A stretch of DNA of 64,000 nucleotides from Actinomadura sp. KC345 (GTDB lineage Bacteria; Actinomycetota; Actinomycetes; Streptosporangiales; Streptosporangiaceae). A model generated the notes under the pieces. It was not told the origin of the DNA. It was given only the letters and a program-made list of their open reading frames with translations, and ran no database searches. Location: contig NZ_SMKH01000007.1 of the NCBI RefSeq assembly GCF_004348515.1, positions 1 through 64,000 of the forward strand. Direction: 5' to 3'. Numbering within the stretch: position 1 is the first letter of the stretch; the number at the start of each line of letters is the position of its first letter. Of this stretch, positions 25,673-33,121 are shown piece by piece. The position numbers were made by a program, and so were the translations under genes.

Positions 25673-26526
25673 GAAGCGGCCGCCCGCACGCGGGGAAGTC
25701 CGAGGACGGCGTTGTGGCTGCCCTGCCGGTAGGGCTCCAGGTCGAGGGTCACGTAGCGGAAACCGGCGTCCTTGAGGAGGGCTGCGATCTCGGACGCCCG
25801 GCCGGCGGCACGCGCGATGTCCGCGGCCTCCACCTCGATGCGGGCCAGGTCTCCGCCCTGGTCGCGGACGCGGAACCGTCCGCCGAACCCGGCGCGGCGG
25901 AGTGCGTCCTCGGCGTCCTCGATCCGCCGGAGTGCCTCCCGGGTGACGGGCACACCGTAAGCGAGGCGCGACGACAGGCAGGCCGAGGCCGGTTTGTCGG
26001 ACGTAGGCAGCCCCAACCCACGTGCGGCGTCCCGCACATCGTCCTTGCTGAGGCCCGCGTCCACCATCGGGAACTTCGCGCCCATCCGGCGGGCGGCGCT
26101 CTGACCGGGCCGGTGGTCGCCCAGGTCGTCGGTGTTCACGCCGAGCAGGACGGGCCAGTCCCCCGCCTCGGCCGCCACCGCGTTCAGCACCGAGACGAGG
26201 GCCTCCTTGCAGAACCGGCAGCGGTCGGCGCCGTTGGCCGCGTACCGCTCGTCGTCCAGCTCGCCGGTCGTCACCACCCGGTGGCGGATCCCCAGCCGCG
26301 CGGCCTGGGCGCGGGCGTCCGCCAGCTCCGACCGGGCCAGCGACGCCGAGTCGGCGGTGACCGCGACGGCCCGCTCCCCCAGCTCCCGGTGCGCCAAGTA
26401 GGCCAGGAGCGAGCTGTCCACACCACCCGAGTAGGCGACCACGGCACCCGGCAGCGAGGCCAGCGCCTCGCGCAACGCCGCGACCTTCGGCGTGTCCGGG
26501 AGCCGCGAAACGGGCCTGTCGGCCAT
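25669..26526 (-). CDS. larE: ATP-dependent sacrificial sulfur transferase LarE
   Basis: A 285-residue ATP-pyrophosphatase. SGGVDSSLLAYLAH (about residue 34) is the PP-loop, CRFCKEAL a CxxC at about 105, and KPASACLSSR carries a Cys at the position of the sacrificial Cys176 of Lactobacillus LarE. It should convert the pyridinium dicarboxylate mononucleotide to the bis-thiocarboxylate, using its own Cys sulfur. ATG at 26526 follows AAGGAGATCC. It is the first gene of a four-gene operon (larE-larB-larB-larC) in which every junction is a 4-base overlap. Confidence 0.9.
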   Translation of the reverse strand: MADRPVSRLPDTPKVAALREALASLPGAVVAYSGGVDSSLLAYLAHRELGERAVAVTADSASLARSELADARAQAARLGIRHRVVTTGELDDERYAANGADRCRFCKEALVSVLNAVAAEAGDWPVLLGVNTDDLGDHRPGQSAARRMGAKFPMVDAGLSKDDVRDAARGLGLPTSDKPASACLSSRLAYGVPVTREALRRIEDAEDALRRAGFGGRFRVRDQGGDLARIEVEAADIARAAGRASEIAALLKDAGFRYVTLDLEPYRQGSHNAVLGLPRVRAAAS

Positions 26527-26624
26527 GGGGATCTCCTTCGGCGTAGTCCTCCGCCTGGTGACGCTAGGCGCGAAGCCCCCACACCGAATCCGTCATCCGA
26601 CGGGCGACTTGAAGCACGACACAG

Positions 26625-26687
26625 CACGGCGCCCGCCAGGCCGCGAGGAAAGGTTCTGAGCACGATCCCGGCCTGGCGGGCGCCGTG
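26625..26687 (-). terminator. Terminator of the superoxide dismutase gene
   Basis: Perfect 18-base arms (26625-26642 and 26670-26687, CACGGCGCCCGCCAGGCC and its complement) around a 27-base loop, 21 bases after the sod stop on the minus strand. It separates sod from larE. Confidence 0.75.
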
Positions 26688-26708
26688 GGTCCAGCCGCCC
26701 GCCTCCCG

Positions 26709-27308
26709 TCAGCCGCGAGCCGCGTCGAAGCGGGCCTTGACGTCCGTCCAGTCGACGAGCGACCAGAGCTTCTCGACGTAATCCGGGCGGACGTTGCGGT
26801 ATTGCAGGTAGTAGGCGTGCTCCCAGGCGTCGAAGACCAGCAGCGGCGTCGTGTTCATCCCGACGTTGCCGTGGTGGTCGTAGACCTGTTCGACCACGAG
26901 CCGCCGCCCCAGCGGCTCCCACGCGAGCACGCCCCAACCGGAGCCCTGCACGGTGGACGTCGCGGCCGTGAGCTGCTTCCGGAACGCCTCGAACGAGCCG
27001 AAGTGCTCGTCGATCGCCGCCGCCAGTTCCCCGTCGGGACGGTCGCCGCCGTCCGGCGACAGGTTGTCCCAGAAGATCGAGTGCAGGACGTGCCCGGACA
27101 GGTTGAACGCGAACGTCTTCTCCAGGCCGACCAGCCCGCCGAACTGCTCCTTGTCCCGCGCCTCGGCGAGCTTCTCCAGCGTGTCGTTGGCGCCCTTGAC
27201 GTACGCCGCGTGGTGCTTCGAATGGTGCAGCTCCAAGATCTCCCCGGTGATGGCGGGCTCCAGAGCGGCGTAGTCGTAGGGCAGGTCGGGAAGCACGTAG
27301 TCAGCCAT
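26709..27308 (-). CDS. sodA: Superoxide dismutase (Fe/Mn type)
   Basis: A 199-residue iron/manganese superoxide dismutase. Metal ligands fit [26 protein letters not shown] and [15 protein letters not shown], and the C-terminal VDWTDV region is typical. It converts superoxide to peroxide and oxygen in the cytosol. ATG at 27308. Neighbours are the lar operon downstream, beyond the hairpin, and small repeat-protein genes upstream. Metal choice (Fe, Mn or cambialistic) cannot be told from this. Confidence 0.95.
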   Translation of the reverse strand: MADYVLPDLPYDYAALEPAITGEILELHHSKHHAAYVKGANDTLEKLAEARDKEQFGGLVGLEKTFAFNLSGHVLHSIFWDNLSPDGGDRPDGELAAAIDEHFGSFEAFRKQLTAATSTVQGSGWGVLAWEPLGRRLVVEQVYDHHGNVGMNTTPLLVFDAWEHAYYLQYRNVRPDYVEKLWSLVDWTDVKARFDAARG

Positions 27309-27375
27309 AGGGCCACTATTGCAAAGAACTCGCAGTTACGTCCAACATGCAACTTCATCCGTTCGGCAGAACGAA

Positions 27376-27402
27376 GGGCCCGCTCCACAGAGGAGCGGGC
27401 CC
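27376..27402 (-). terminator. Terminator of the small repeat-protein gene
   Basis: GGGCCCGCTCC, loop ACAGA, GGAGCGGGCCC: perfect 11-base arms, 15 bases after the stop at 27418 on the minus strand. Confidence 0.8.
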
Positions 27403-27417
27403 GTCGCGGACACTCGT

Positions 27418-27711
27418 TCAGTGGCGGCGGCCGCCACGCAGCCGGGCCATCAGGCTGCGGGCCTTCTCCTGGTTGCGCGGATCGTTCACGAACCGCTCCG
27501 CCCGTGCACGCGCCTTCTGCGCCTGCGGGCTCCGCGCGGCCTGCTCGGCCTTGGCCCGCGCCTTCTGCGCCTGGGGACTGCGAGCGAACTGCTCGGCCTT
27601 CCCCCGCGCCTTCTGCGCCTGCGGACTCCGCGCGGCCTGCTCGGCCTTGGCCCGCGCCTTCTGCGCCTGAGGCCCCCGCGCGAACCGCATGATCCGATCT
27701 ATCAACGCCAT
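27418..27711 (-). CDS. Small basic protein with four tandem 16-residue repeats
   Basis: 97 residues from ATG at 27711 behind GGGGAGGAATCACT. After MALIDRIMRF come four near-identical 16-residue units of the form ARSPQAQKARAKAEQA, the last degenerating to ARARAERFVNDPR, then a tail ending RLRGGRRH. The units predict continuous positively charged helix. The DNA period is 48 bases, and alternate units are nearly identical, indicating duplication of a 96-base block. A paralogue with one unit lies at 30053. The function is unknown; nucleic-acid or membrane binding is only a guess. Confidence 0.75.
   Translation of the reverse strand: MALIDRIMRFARGPQAQKARAKAEQAARSPQAQKARGKAEQFARSPQAQKARAKAEQAARSPQAQKARARAERFVNDPRNQEKARSLMARLRGGRRH
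27473..27680. repeat. Tandem 48-bp coding repeat
   Basis: Units begin at about 27521, 27569, 27617 and 27665 (a further degenerate one from 27473). The copies at 27521 and 27617 differ by a single base, so the array likely grew by duplication of 96 bases. Confidence 0.8.
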
Positions 27712-27779
27712 AGTGATTCCTCCCCTAGGCCCAACGACCACCCACCCCGGAAAGTTCAGAGCCCGCGGGGAGCCGTGGG

Positions 27780-28511
27780 TCAGCAGAAGCGGCCGTCGGC
27801 CACCTCGGCGGCGGTCTGGAAACCTCTCCCGCACTCCGGGCACGCGGTGGTCCCGAACAGGTGGAGCAGCTGATTCATGATCTTCGACCGCCCGGCGGCC
27901 TCGGCCGCGAGGTAGAGGCGCCGAGCCAGCGGTTCGAGATCGTCCGGAGCCGCCGGCACCACCGCACTCGTCGCCTCGACTCCGCTGACGTAGACGTAGA
28001 ACGACGGCTCATCGAGGATGACGTGCATGCACTCATCGCAATCCTCGCAATAGAGTTCGAACTCGCCGGAGGCGAGAGCGGTGAGCCGCTCGCTCCAGAC
28101 GGGCACGTCCTCGAAGGCCAGGATGGACTGGAGCAGGTCGAGGAAGGAGTACTCCCCGACCTCGCCGCCGACCGCCTCCAGGGTCACCTCGGCCAGCCGC
28201 AGCAGCTCCGTGATCTCGGCCGCGTGCTCGGCGCGGACGTCCCCCAGCCCGTGGTCCTGGTCCGCACCGGCCACGATGCTCCCGGACAGCGACAGGGGCC
28301 ACAGGCGGTCGGCCGGCGCCCACTCCCGCGCGAACTCCGTCAGCCTGGGCAGCGCGGCGAAGCTCGCCGAGTAGACCGTCCCCTGATGGCAGATGGCCGA
28401 CGACAGCTCCGTCCACACCTCGGCCCCGTCGTCCGGGACGAGCCGGTCGAGCATTCCGGGCACGTCGTCCGCCCGTCCGTAGGCGTGCCTCAGTTGCGTC
28501 CAGTCAGTCAT
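27780..28511 (-). CDS. Uncharacterised protein with C-terminal CxxC motif
   Basis: A 243-residue cytosolic protein. An early segment, SSAICHQGTVYSASFAALPR, resembles one seen in HEAT-like or immunity-type proteins of actinomycetes. It has a central ELYCEDCDECMHVIL with four Cys and a C-terminal TACPECGRGF, so zinc binding is plausible. ATG at 28511. It sits with other accessory small genes on the minus strand; three hairpins lie upstream. No enzyme motif is visible. Confidence 0.6.
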   Translation of the reverse strand: MTDWTQLRHAYGRADDVPGMLDRLVPDDGAEVWTELSSAICHQGTVYSASFAALPRLTEFAREWAPADRLWPLSLSGSIVAGADQDHGLGDVRAEHAAEITELLRLAEVTLEAVGGEVGEYSFLDLLQSILAFEDVPVWSERLTALASGEFELYCEDCDECMHVILDEPSFYVYVSGVEATSAVVPAAPDDLEPLARRLYLAAEAAGRSKIMNQLLHLFGTTACPECGRGFQTAAEVADGRFC

Positions 28512-28556
28512 GACCGGAACCTAGCCCTTCAGTGCCCGGCGCGGCCCCGAGAAGTT

Positions 28557-28643
28557 CAAGCCCGGCGGTGTGCGCCGGGCTTGACGTTCCACCGGACATA
28601 CGGGCCCGCATGTCCGGTGCGTGAGGAGGGCGGACGCCCTCCT
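28557..28643. other. Cluster of three tandem hairpins
   Basis: Hairpin one: CAAGCCCGGCG (28557-28567) with CGCCGGGCTTG (28573-28583). Hairpin two: CACCGGACAT (28590-28599) with ATGTCCGGTG (28610-28619), with CGGGCCCG inside. Hairpin three: AGGAGGGC (28624-28631) with GCCCTCCT (28636-28643). They lie between the truncated Nudix gene and the next minus gene, and could be stacked terminators or the worn end of an insertion sequence. Confidence 0.75.
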
Positions 28644-28708
28644 ACTCGCTTGTGATCCTCAGGCTTACCCGAGCGACGCGATAAGCATCGCGCGGTGGCC
28701 TGCGGAGA

Positions 28709-29074
28709 TCACCTCGCCGCCTCCACGGAGGTCTCCCCCAGGTCCCGGAAGCCACCCGGAAAGCCCCAGCCGCGTCCGCGGTTCCGCTCGACCAAGACGG
28801 TCCAGAGGTCGCCGTACTCGTCCGAAACCGAGGCGTTCGCATCGGCGACCAGATTCTCGCCCCAGCGGCCCAACTCGTTGCGGCCGCGCTGGATGCGCGT
28901 CTCGCCCGGCAGCTTCTTGCACGGGTTGACCGGACGGCCATCGATCACCTTGAAGGGGATCGCGGCCGCAGCCTGCCGAGCCGCCCAGTCGATGTCGGCC
29001 GGGTCCGTCTCGGGGTCCGCCCAGCCCAGGCGGACACCAGATGTCAGCACCTTCGGTGCCGTGTACTCGATCAT
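28709..29074 (-). pseudogene. Truncated Nudix hydrolase
   Basis: ATG at 29074 behind AAGGAGAACCGAA opens a frame of 121 residues that follows a Nudix domain normally (NELGRWGENLVADANA, LWTVLVERNRGRGWGFPGG) and stops in the middle of the Nudix box, just after GETSVEAAR. The catalytic REUXEE half is missing and no other frame continues it convincingly. The hydrolase cannot be active as written. The break lies 66 bases from a three-hairpin cluster. Confidence 0.75.
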
Positions 29075-29235
29075 TTCGGTTCTCCTTGTTTGTTCCGACT
29101 TGATCGGTAGGGCGGTTGTTTCCGCTCCGCACGGACACAGTACGGGAATCCGCACCGTCGCCAGTTCGCCGCGACGTTTCACGCAGTGGTCCGACCGCGC
29201 TGCGGAGCCGGAGCGTTCGCGGCAGGATGGCGGGC

Positions 29236-29946
29236 ATGTCGCTTCTCGCCCAGTTGATCCACCTGCTTCCGGGAGAGAATCCGGACGAGGACCGGGATCT
29301 CGATGACGAGTTCGACAGGATCACCGAGTTGACCGGCGCGCTGATCCACGGCGCCGATCTCACGCTGGTCCCCGAACTGGAGGGGCACCTGGAGACCTTC
29401 CTGGAGCGGGAGGACTTCTACGGGCGCGACGTGATCGGGGAGGTTCTGGCGGGCATCGCGGGCGCGGACGCGCTCCCGGTACTCCTACGCGCCTCGGCCC
29501 GGGACCTGGGCGACGACCAGGACACCTTCGGGATGATCATCTGCGATCTGCTGGAGCAGGACCCCGCGCGGGCGCGTCCGGCAGTGCTCGACCTGGTCGG
29601 CGCCGACGACGGCGAGCTGCGCGCCACCGGCGTCTGGGCCCTGGACTTCATCCTCTCCGATGAGGATCTTCCCCGGGTGACGGCCGCGCTCGGCGATCCG
29701 GACCCCGGCGTCCGGTCCGCGGCGGCGGGCCCCGCCGGCCGGCTCGCCCGGCGGTTCCCGGAGGCCATGGACGCGATGGCCGCCGCGCTGAAGGACCGCG
29801 ACCCGCAGGTCCGGATATCAGTGCTCTCCTCACTCGGCTATACCAAGTCCGCCGCCGCGGTCCCGCACGTCACACGGCTCCGCGACGACCCCGACCACCG
29901 GGTGCGGGAGTGGGCCGCCATCGCCCTGAACCAGCTCCCCGGATAG
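29236..29946 (+). CDS. HEAT-like repeat protein
   Basis: A 236-residue acidic protein with helical repeats (VLLRASARDLGDD, LDFILSDEDLPRVTAALGD, AVPHVTRLRDDPDHRVRE). The last unit has the HEAT/PBS-lyase pattern of a D-D-H-x-V-R turn. Such proteins are often scaffolds or immunity-like proteins next to antagonistic modules; no toxin is seen here. ATG at 29236 is chosen (another at 29227); the frame is open further upstream but without repeat character. Confidence 0.65.
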   Translation: MSLLAQLIHLLPGENPDEDRDLDDEFDRITELTGALIHGADLTLVPELEGHLETFLEREDFYGRDVIGEVLAGIAGADALPVLLRASARDLGDDQDTFGMIICDLLEQDPARARPAVLDLVGADDGELRATGVWALDFILSDEDLPRVTAALGDPDPGVRSAAAGPAGRLARRFPEAMDAMAAALKDRDPQVRISVLSSLGYTKSAAAVPHVTRLRDDPDHRVREWAAIALNQLPG

Positions 29947-29993
29947 CGCGGACCGCTCGCGCAGCAGCAGAGCCGCGGAGCCCCGGCACGGGA

Positions 29994-30024
29994 AGACCCC
30001 GTCCCGGGGAGTGGGACGGGGTCT
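29994..30024. terminator. Terminator between convergent genes
   Basis: AGACCCCGTCCC (29994-30005), 7-base loop, GGGACGGGGTCT (30013-30024): perfect 12-base stem between the HEAT-like gene and the small minus-strand gene. Confidence 0.85.
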
Positions 30025-30052
30025 CTCGCCGTCTGCGGGGGACCGCCGGGAA

Positions 30053-30208
30053 TCAGTAGCGGCGGCCTCCACCGCGGAACTTGGAGAGCAGGCCGCGGGC
30101 CTTGGCCTGGGTGCGCGGGTCCCGGGCCATCCGCTGCGCCCTGGCCCTCGCCTTCTGCCCCTGCGGACTCCGGAGAAATTTCTTTATCCGGTCGACGATG
30201 GAAGCCAT
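30053..30208 (-). CDS. Small basic protein, single-repeat paralogue
   Basis: 51 residues from ATG at 30208 behind the strong GAGGAGGAAGAAG. It begins MASIVDRIKKFLRSPQGQKA and ends LLSKFRGGGRRY, matching both ends of the 97-residue protein at 27418 but holding only one repeat unit. The two are clear paralogues 2.3 kb apart. The predicted product is a strongly basic helix. The function is unknown. Confidence 0.75.
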   Translation of the reverse strand: MASIVDRIKKFLRSPQGQKARARAQRMARDPRTQAKARGLLSKFRGGGRRY

Positions 30209-30296
30209 CTTCTTCCTCCTCGGCCTAGCGTTTGACAGTTCAACGCCTGCCCACTCAGGAAAGTTCGGAACGTGGCTCCGCGGGTAGGCCCGGGTG

Positions 30297-31487
30297 TCAC
30301 GTCCTCCGGGCGGTTCGGACGGCCAGGAAGGTCAGGGCGGTGAAGATCGCGGCCAACCACAGGACGGCGGTGGTGGAGGCGGCGTCGACCACGAGGCCGC
30401 CCAGCAGGGCGCCCACGGCGATGGCCAGGTTGAACAGGACGGTGTTGAGGGCGGTGGCGGCTTCGGCGTGGTCCGGGGCGGCCTTGAAGATCCACATCTG
30501 GACGCCCACGGGCACGCCGCCGAAGGCCAGGCCCCACAGGACCAGGAAGGCGATGCCGGTGGCCTGGGTGGCGCCGGCCAGAGGGAACAGCACCAGGACG
30601 AGGGTCAGCGCGACGCTGACGGCGACGATGGTGGCGCGGACGTTGCGTCCGGCGGCGGCTCCCGCGGCGAAGGTGCCGACGATGCCCGCGGCGCCGAACA
30701 CCAGCAGGAGGGGGCCGATCAGGTCCTCGCTGATGCCGGAGACGTCCTGGAGGATGGGGCTGATGAAGGTGTAGGCCGCCATGTGCCCGGTGACCAGCAG
30801 GAACGTGGTCATCGTGGCGGCGCGGACGACCGGGTTGCCGAACAGCCCGAACAGGGCCCCGAGCCGGATGGAGCCGGAGGCGGGGATGCTCGGCAGCAGC
30901 GCGAACAGCGCGGTGACGGCCAGGAGGCCGAGCCCCGCCAGCGTGAGGAACGCGATGCGCCAGTCGGTGAGCCCGCCGATGAGGGTGCCCGCCGGGACGC
31001 CCAGGACGTTGGCCGCGGTGGCGCCGCCGAAGGCGATCGAGGTGGCGCGGGGCACGTGGCCGTCCGGGACGAGGCGGACGGCGATCCCCGCCGCCAGCGC
31101 CCAGAAACCGCCGATGCTCACGCCCACCAGGAACCGCGAGGCCAGCAGGATCGGGAAGTTCGGGGCCAGGAAGGACAGCACGTTGGCCGCCACCATCAGC
31201 GTGATCAGGGCGAGCAGGACCACGCGGCGGTCCAGGCGTCCGATCACCACCGGGACCAGCAGCGCGCTGGCGGCGGCGACCAGGCCGGGCACGGTGACCA
31301 TCAGCCCCGCGGCGCCCTCGGAGACCCCGAGGTCACCGCCGACGGAGGTGAGCAGGCCGACGGGCAGCTGTTCGGCCGTGACGACGAGGAACGTCCCGAC
31401 CGCGACCGCCACGACGGCCAGCCAGCGCTTGAAGGGCAGGTGTTCGGAGTCGGGCTTCGCGGGTGCGGGGGCGTCGATATGACTCAT
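30297..31487 (-). CDS. MFS transporter, drug/sugar exporter type
   Basis: A 396-residue major facilitator of the DHA1/AraJ type with about 12 helices. The cytoplasmic loop motif between helices 2 and 3 appears as VIGRLDRRVVLLA, and helix 5 has the antiporter-like motif SIAFGGATAANVLGVPAG. Proton-driven export of drugs or metabolites is likely. It lies 36 bases downstream of the EamA gene on the same strand, and both diverge from the MarR gene, so they form an efflux pair under MarR control. Confidence 0.9.
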   Translation of the reverse strand: MSHIDAPAPAKPDSEHLPFKRWLAVVAVAVGTFLVVTAEQLPVGLLTSVGGDLGVSEGAAGLMVTVPGLVAAASALLVPVVIGRLDRRVVLLALITLMVAANVLSFLAPNFPILLASRFLVGVSIGGFWALAAGIAVRLVPDGHVPRATSIAFGGATAANVLGVPAGTLIGGLTDWRIAFLTLAGLGLLAVTALFALLPSIPASGSIRLGALFGLFGNPVVRAATMTTFLLVTGHMAAYTFISPILQDVSGISEDLIGPLLLVFGAAGIVGTFAAGAAAGRNVRATIVAVSVALTLVLVLFPLAGATQATGIAFLVLWGLAFGGVPVGVQMWIFKAAPDHAEAATALNTVLFNLAIAVGALLGGLVVDAASTTAVLWLAAIFTALTFLAVRTARRT

Positions 31488-31523
31488 GGTTCTCGGGTCC
31501 TTCGAGTCGACGGGCCGGGGGTC

Positions 31524-32459
31524 TCAGGCGGCCAGGTCCGCGGACGCCGGCCGGTGCCGCGGGGGGCGCACGGTGGGACCGGGCGGCGTCGGGGACTTCG
31601 CGGAGGTCTGGCCGAGCAGCGTGCCGCCGAGCGCGATGACCATGCCGAGAAGCTGGAGCGGGGAGAGCGCCTGGCCGAGGGCGGCCCAGCCGATGACGGC
31701 CGCGGACAGCGGGCTCAGCAGGGCGAGGAACGCGACCGAGGTGGCGGGCAGGCGGGAGATGCCGCGGAACCAGATCCAGTATGCGACGGCGGTGCCGGCG
31801 ACGCCGAGGTAGAGGTAGCCGGCGACGGCCTGTCCGTCGAGCGCGGGCGGCGCGCCCTCGATCAGCAGGGCCACGGGCAGGAGCAGCAGGCCGCCGGCGG
31901 TGAGCTGCCAGCCGGTGAAGGTCAGCGCGCCTGTCCCGTCCGGCCGTCCCCAGCGCTTGGTGAGGACCGTCCCGGCGGACATGGACGCGGCCCCGGCCAG
32001 CCCGGCGATGATCCCGACGGTGTCGAGGGCCGCGCCGGCGCGCAGCACCACCAGGCTCACCCCGAGCACCCCGGCGAACCCGGCCAGGATCTTCCGGCTC
32101 GTGGGCCGCTCGGACAGCAGCATGGCCGCGAAGCCGAGCGCGAACAGCGGGCCCGCCGCGCCGAGGACGGCGGCGACACCGCCCGGGAGCCGGTAGGCGG
32201 CCAGGAAGAGCAGCGGGAAGAACGCGCCGATGTTCAGGGCGCCAAGGACCGCGGCCCGCCCGATCCACGCGCCTCGGGGCAGGGTCCGGGTGATGGCCAG
32301 CAGCACCAAGCCGGCGGGCAGTGCCCGCAGCAGCGCGGTCAGCAGAGGGCGGTCGGGCGGGAGGAACTCGGTGGTGACGGCGTAGGTCGATCCCCAGACG
32401 AGAGGGGTGTACGCGGTGAGCGCGATCGTCCCGGAGGCGTGCTGCGCGGTACTGGACAT
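31524..32459 (-). CDS. EamA/DMT family transporter
   Basis: A 311-residue member of the drug/metabolite transporter superfamily with ten predicted helices arranged as two EamA domains (residues 15-145 and 155-295). Typical markers are WGSTYAVTTEFLPPDRPL near the start and AYWIWFRGISRLPATSVAFL in the second domain. It probably exports a small metabolite. It is the first gene of the minus operon that continues with the MFS gene. Divergent from the MarR gene at 32566. Confidence 0.9.
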   Translation of the reverse strand: MSSTAQHASGTIALTAYTPLVWGSTYAVTTEFLPPDRPLLTALLRALPAGLVLLAITRTLPRGAWIGRAAVLGALNIGAFFPLLFLAAYRLPGGVAAVLGAAGPLFALGFAAMLLSERPTSRKILAGFAGVLGVSLVVLRAGAALDTVGIIAGLAGAASMSAGTVLTKRWGRPDGTGALTFTGWQLTAGGLLLLPVALLIEGAPPALDGQAVAGYLYLGVAGTAVAYWIWFRGISRLPATSVAFLALLSPLSAAVIGWAALGQALSPLQLLGMVIALGGTLLGQTSAKSPTPPGPTVRPPRHRPASADLAA

Positions 32460-32481
32460 CCTGCTACCTTCCCGTTCATAA

Positions 32482-32525
32482 TTTCAATGTTGAGATAATC
32501 CCTCCGGGTGAGCTTCAATGTCAAG
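32482..32525. promoter_or_regulatory. Direct repeats, probable MarR operators
   Basis: TTCAATGTTGAG at 32483 and TTCAATGTCAAG at 32514 start 31 bases apart (about three helical turns) in an AT-rich patch between eamA and marR. This is a likely pair of sites for the MarR regulator. Confidence 0.45.
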
Positions 32526-32565
32526 TAGATGAACGTTAAGATTTATACCGTGAAGAGGGTCGACG

Positions 32566-33066
32566 ATGAGTGACGCGGTGGACCAGATCCTGGAGCAGTG
32601 GAAGCGGGAGCGGCCCGACGTGGCCGCCTGGCCGATGGGGATCATCGGGCGGATCTCCCGGCTGTCGCTGCTGCTGGACCGCGAGCTGCGGGAGTTCTTC
32701 GGCGCGCACGGGCTGGAGAAGTGGGAGTTCGACGTGCTGGCCACGCTCCGCCGGTCGGGACCGCCCTACGAGCTGACGGCCGGCGCCCTGAACAGGTCCG
32801 CCATGGTCACCTCCGGCGCGATCACCAACCGGATCGACCGGCTCGCGGCCAGGGGGCTCGTCGAGCGGATCCGGGACGAGGGCGACCGGCGGTCGGTGCG
32901 GGTCCGGCTGACCGATCAGGGCTGGGCGCTGATCGAGGAGGTGCTCCCGCTCCACACGGCGAACGAGGCGCGCCTTCTGGAGTCGCTCGGCCCGCAGGAA
33001 CGGGAGCAGTTGGCGGATGCTCTACGGGGGCTACTGGAAGTACTCGGCGATACATCGCTGAAGTAA
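32566..33066 (+). CDS. MarR family transcriptional regulator
   Basis: A 166-residue winged-helix protein. The recognition region is GALNRSAMVTSGAITNRIDR (about residues 75-94) and the wing GLVERIRDEGDRRSVRVRLT. It is dimeric by family. It lies 106 bases from and divergent to the EamA-MFS exporters and is the natural candidate to repress them until a ligand (drug or phenolic acid) is bound. ATG at 32566. Confidence 0.92.
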   Translation: MSDAVDQILEQWKRERPDVAAWPMGIIGRISRLSLLLDRELREFFGAHGLEKWEFDVLATLRRSGPPYELTAGALNRSAMVTSGAITNRIDRLAARGLVERIRDEGDRRSVRVRLTDQGWALIEEVLPLHTANEARLLESLGPQEREQLADALRGLLEVLGDTSLK

Positions 33067-33073
33067 GGGGCCT

Positions 33074-33104
33074 GGCCCGTCCCAGGACGTTCCCGGAACG
33101 GGCC
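33074..33104. terminator. Weak hairpin between marR and nrdB
   Basis: GGCCCGT (33074-33080) pairs with ACGGGCC (33098-33104) around a 17-base loop between the convergent stops. Short arms, so only a candidate. Confidence 0.35.
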
Positions 33105-33121
33105 GTGCGCGGGCGGTCCTG

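Noticed and set aside
27473-27680. CRISPR array from the 48-base repeats
   Set aside because: The repeats are contiguous and in frame in a protein gene.
30294-32498. Plus-strand frame of about 734 residues
   Set aside because: Antisense to the MFS and EamA genes, which have proper membrane helices.
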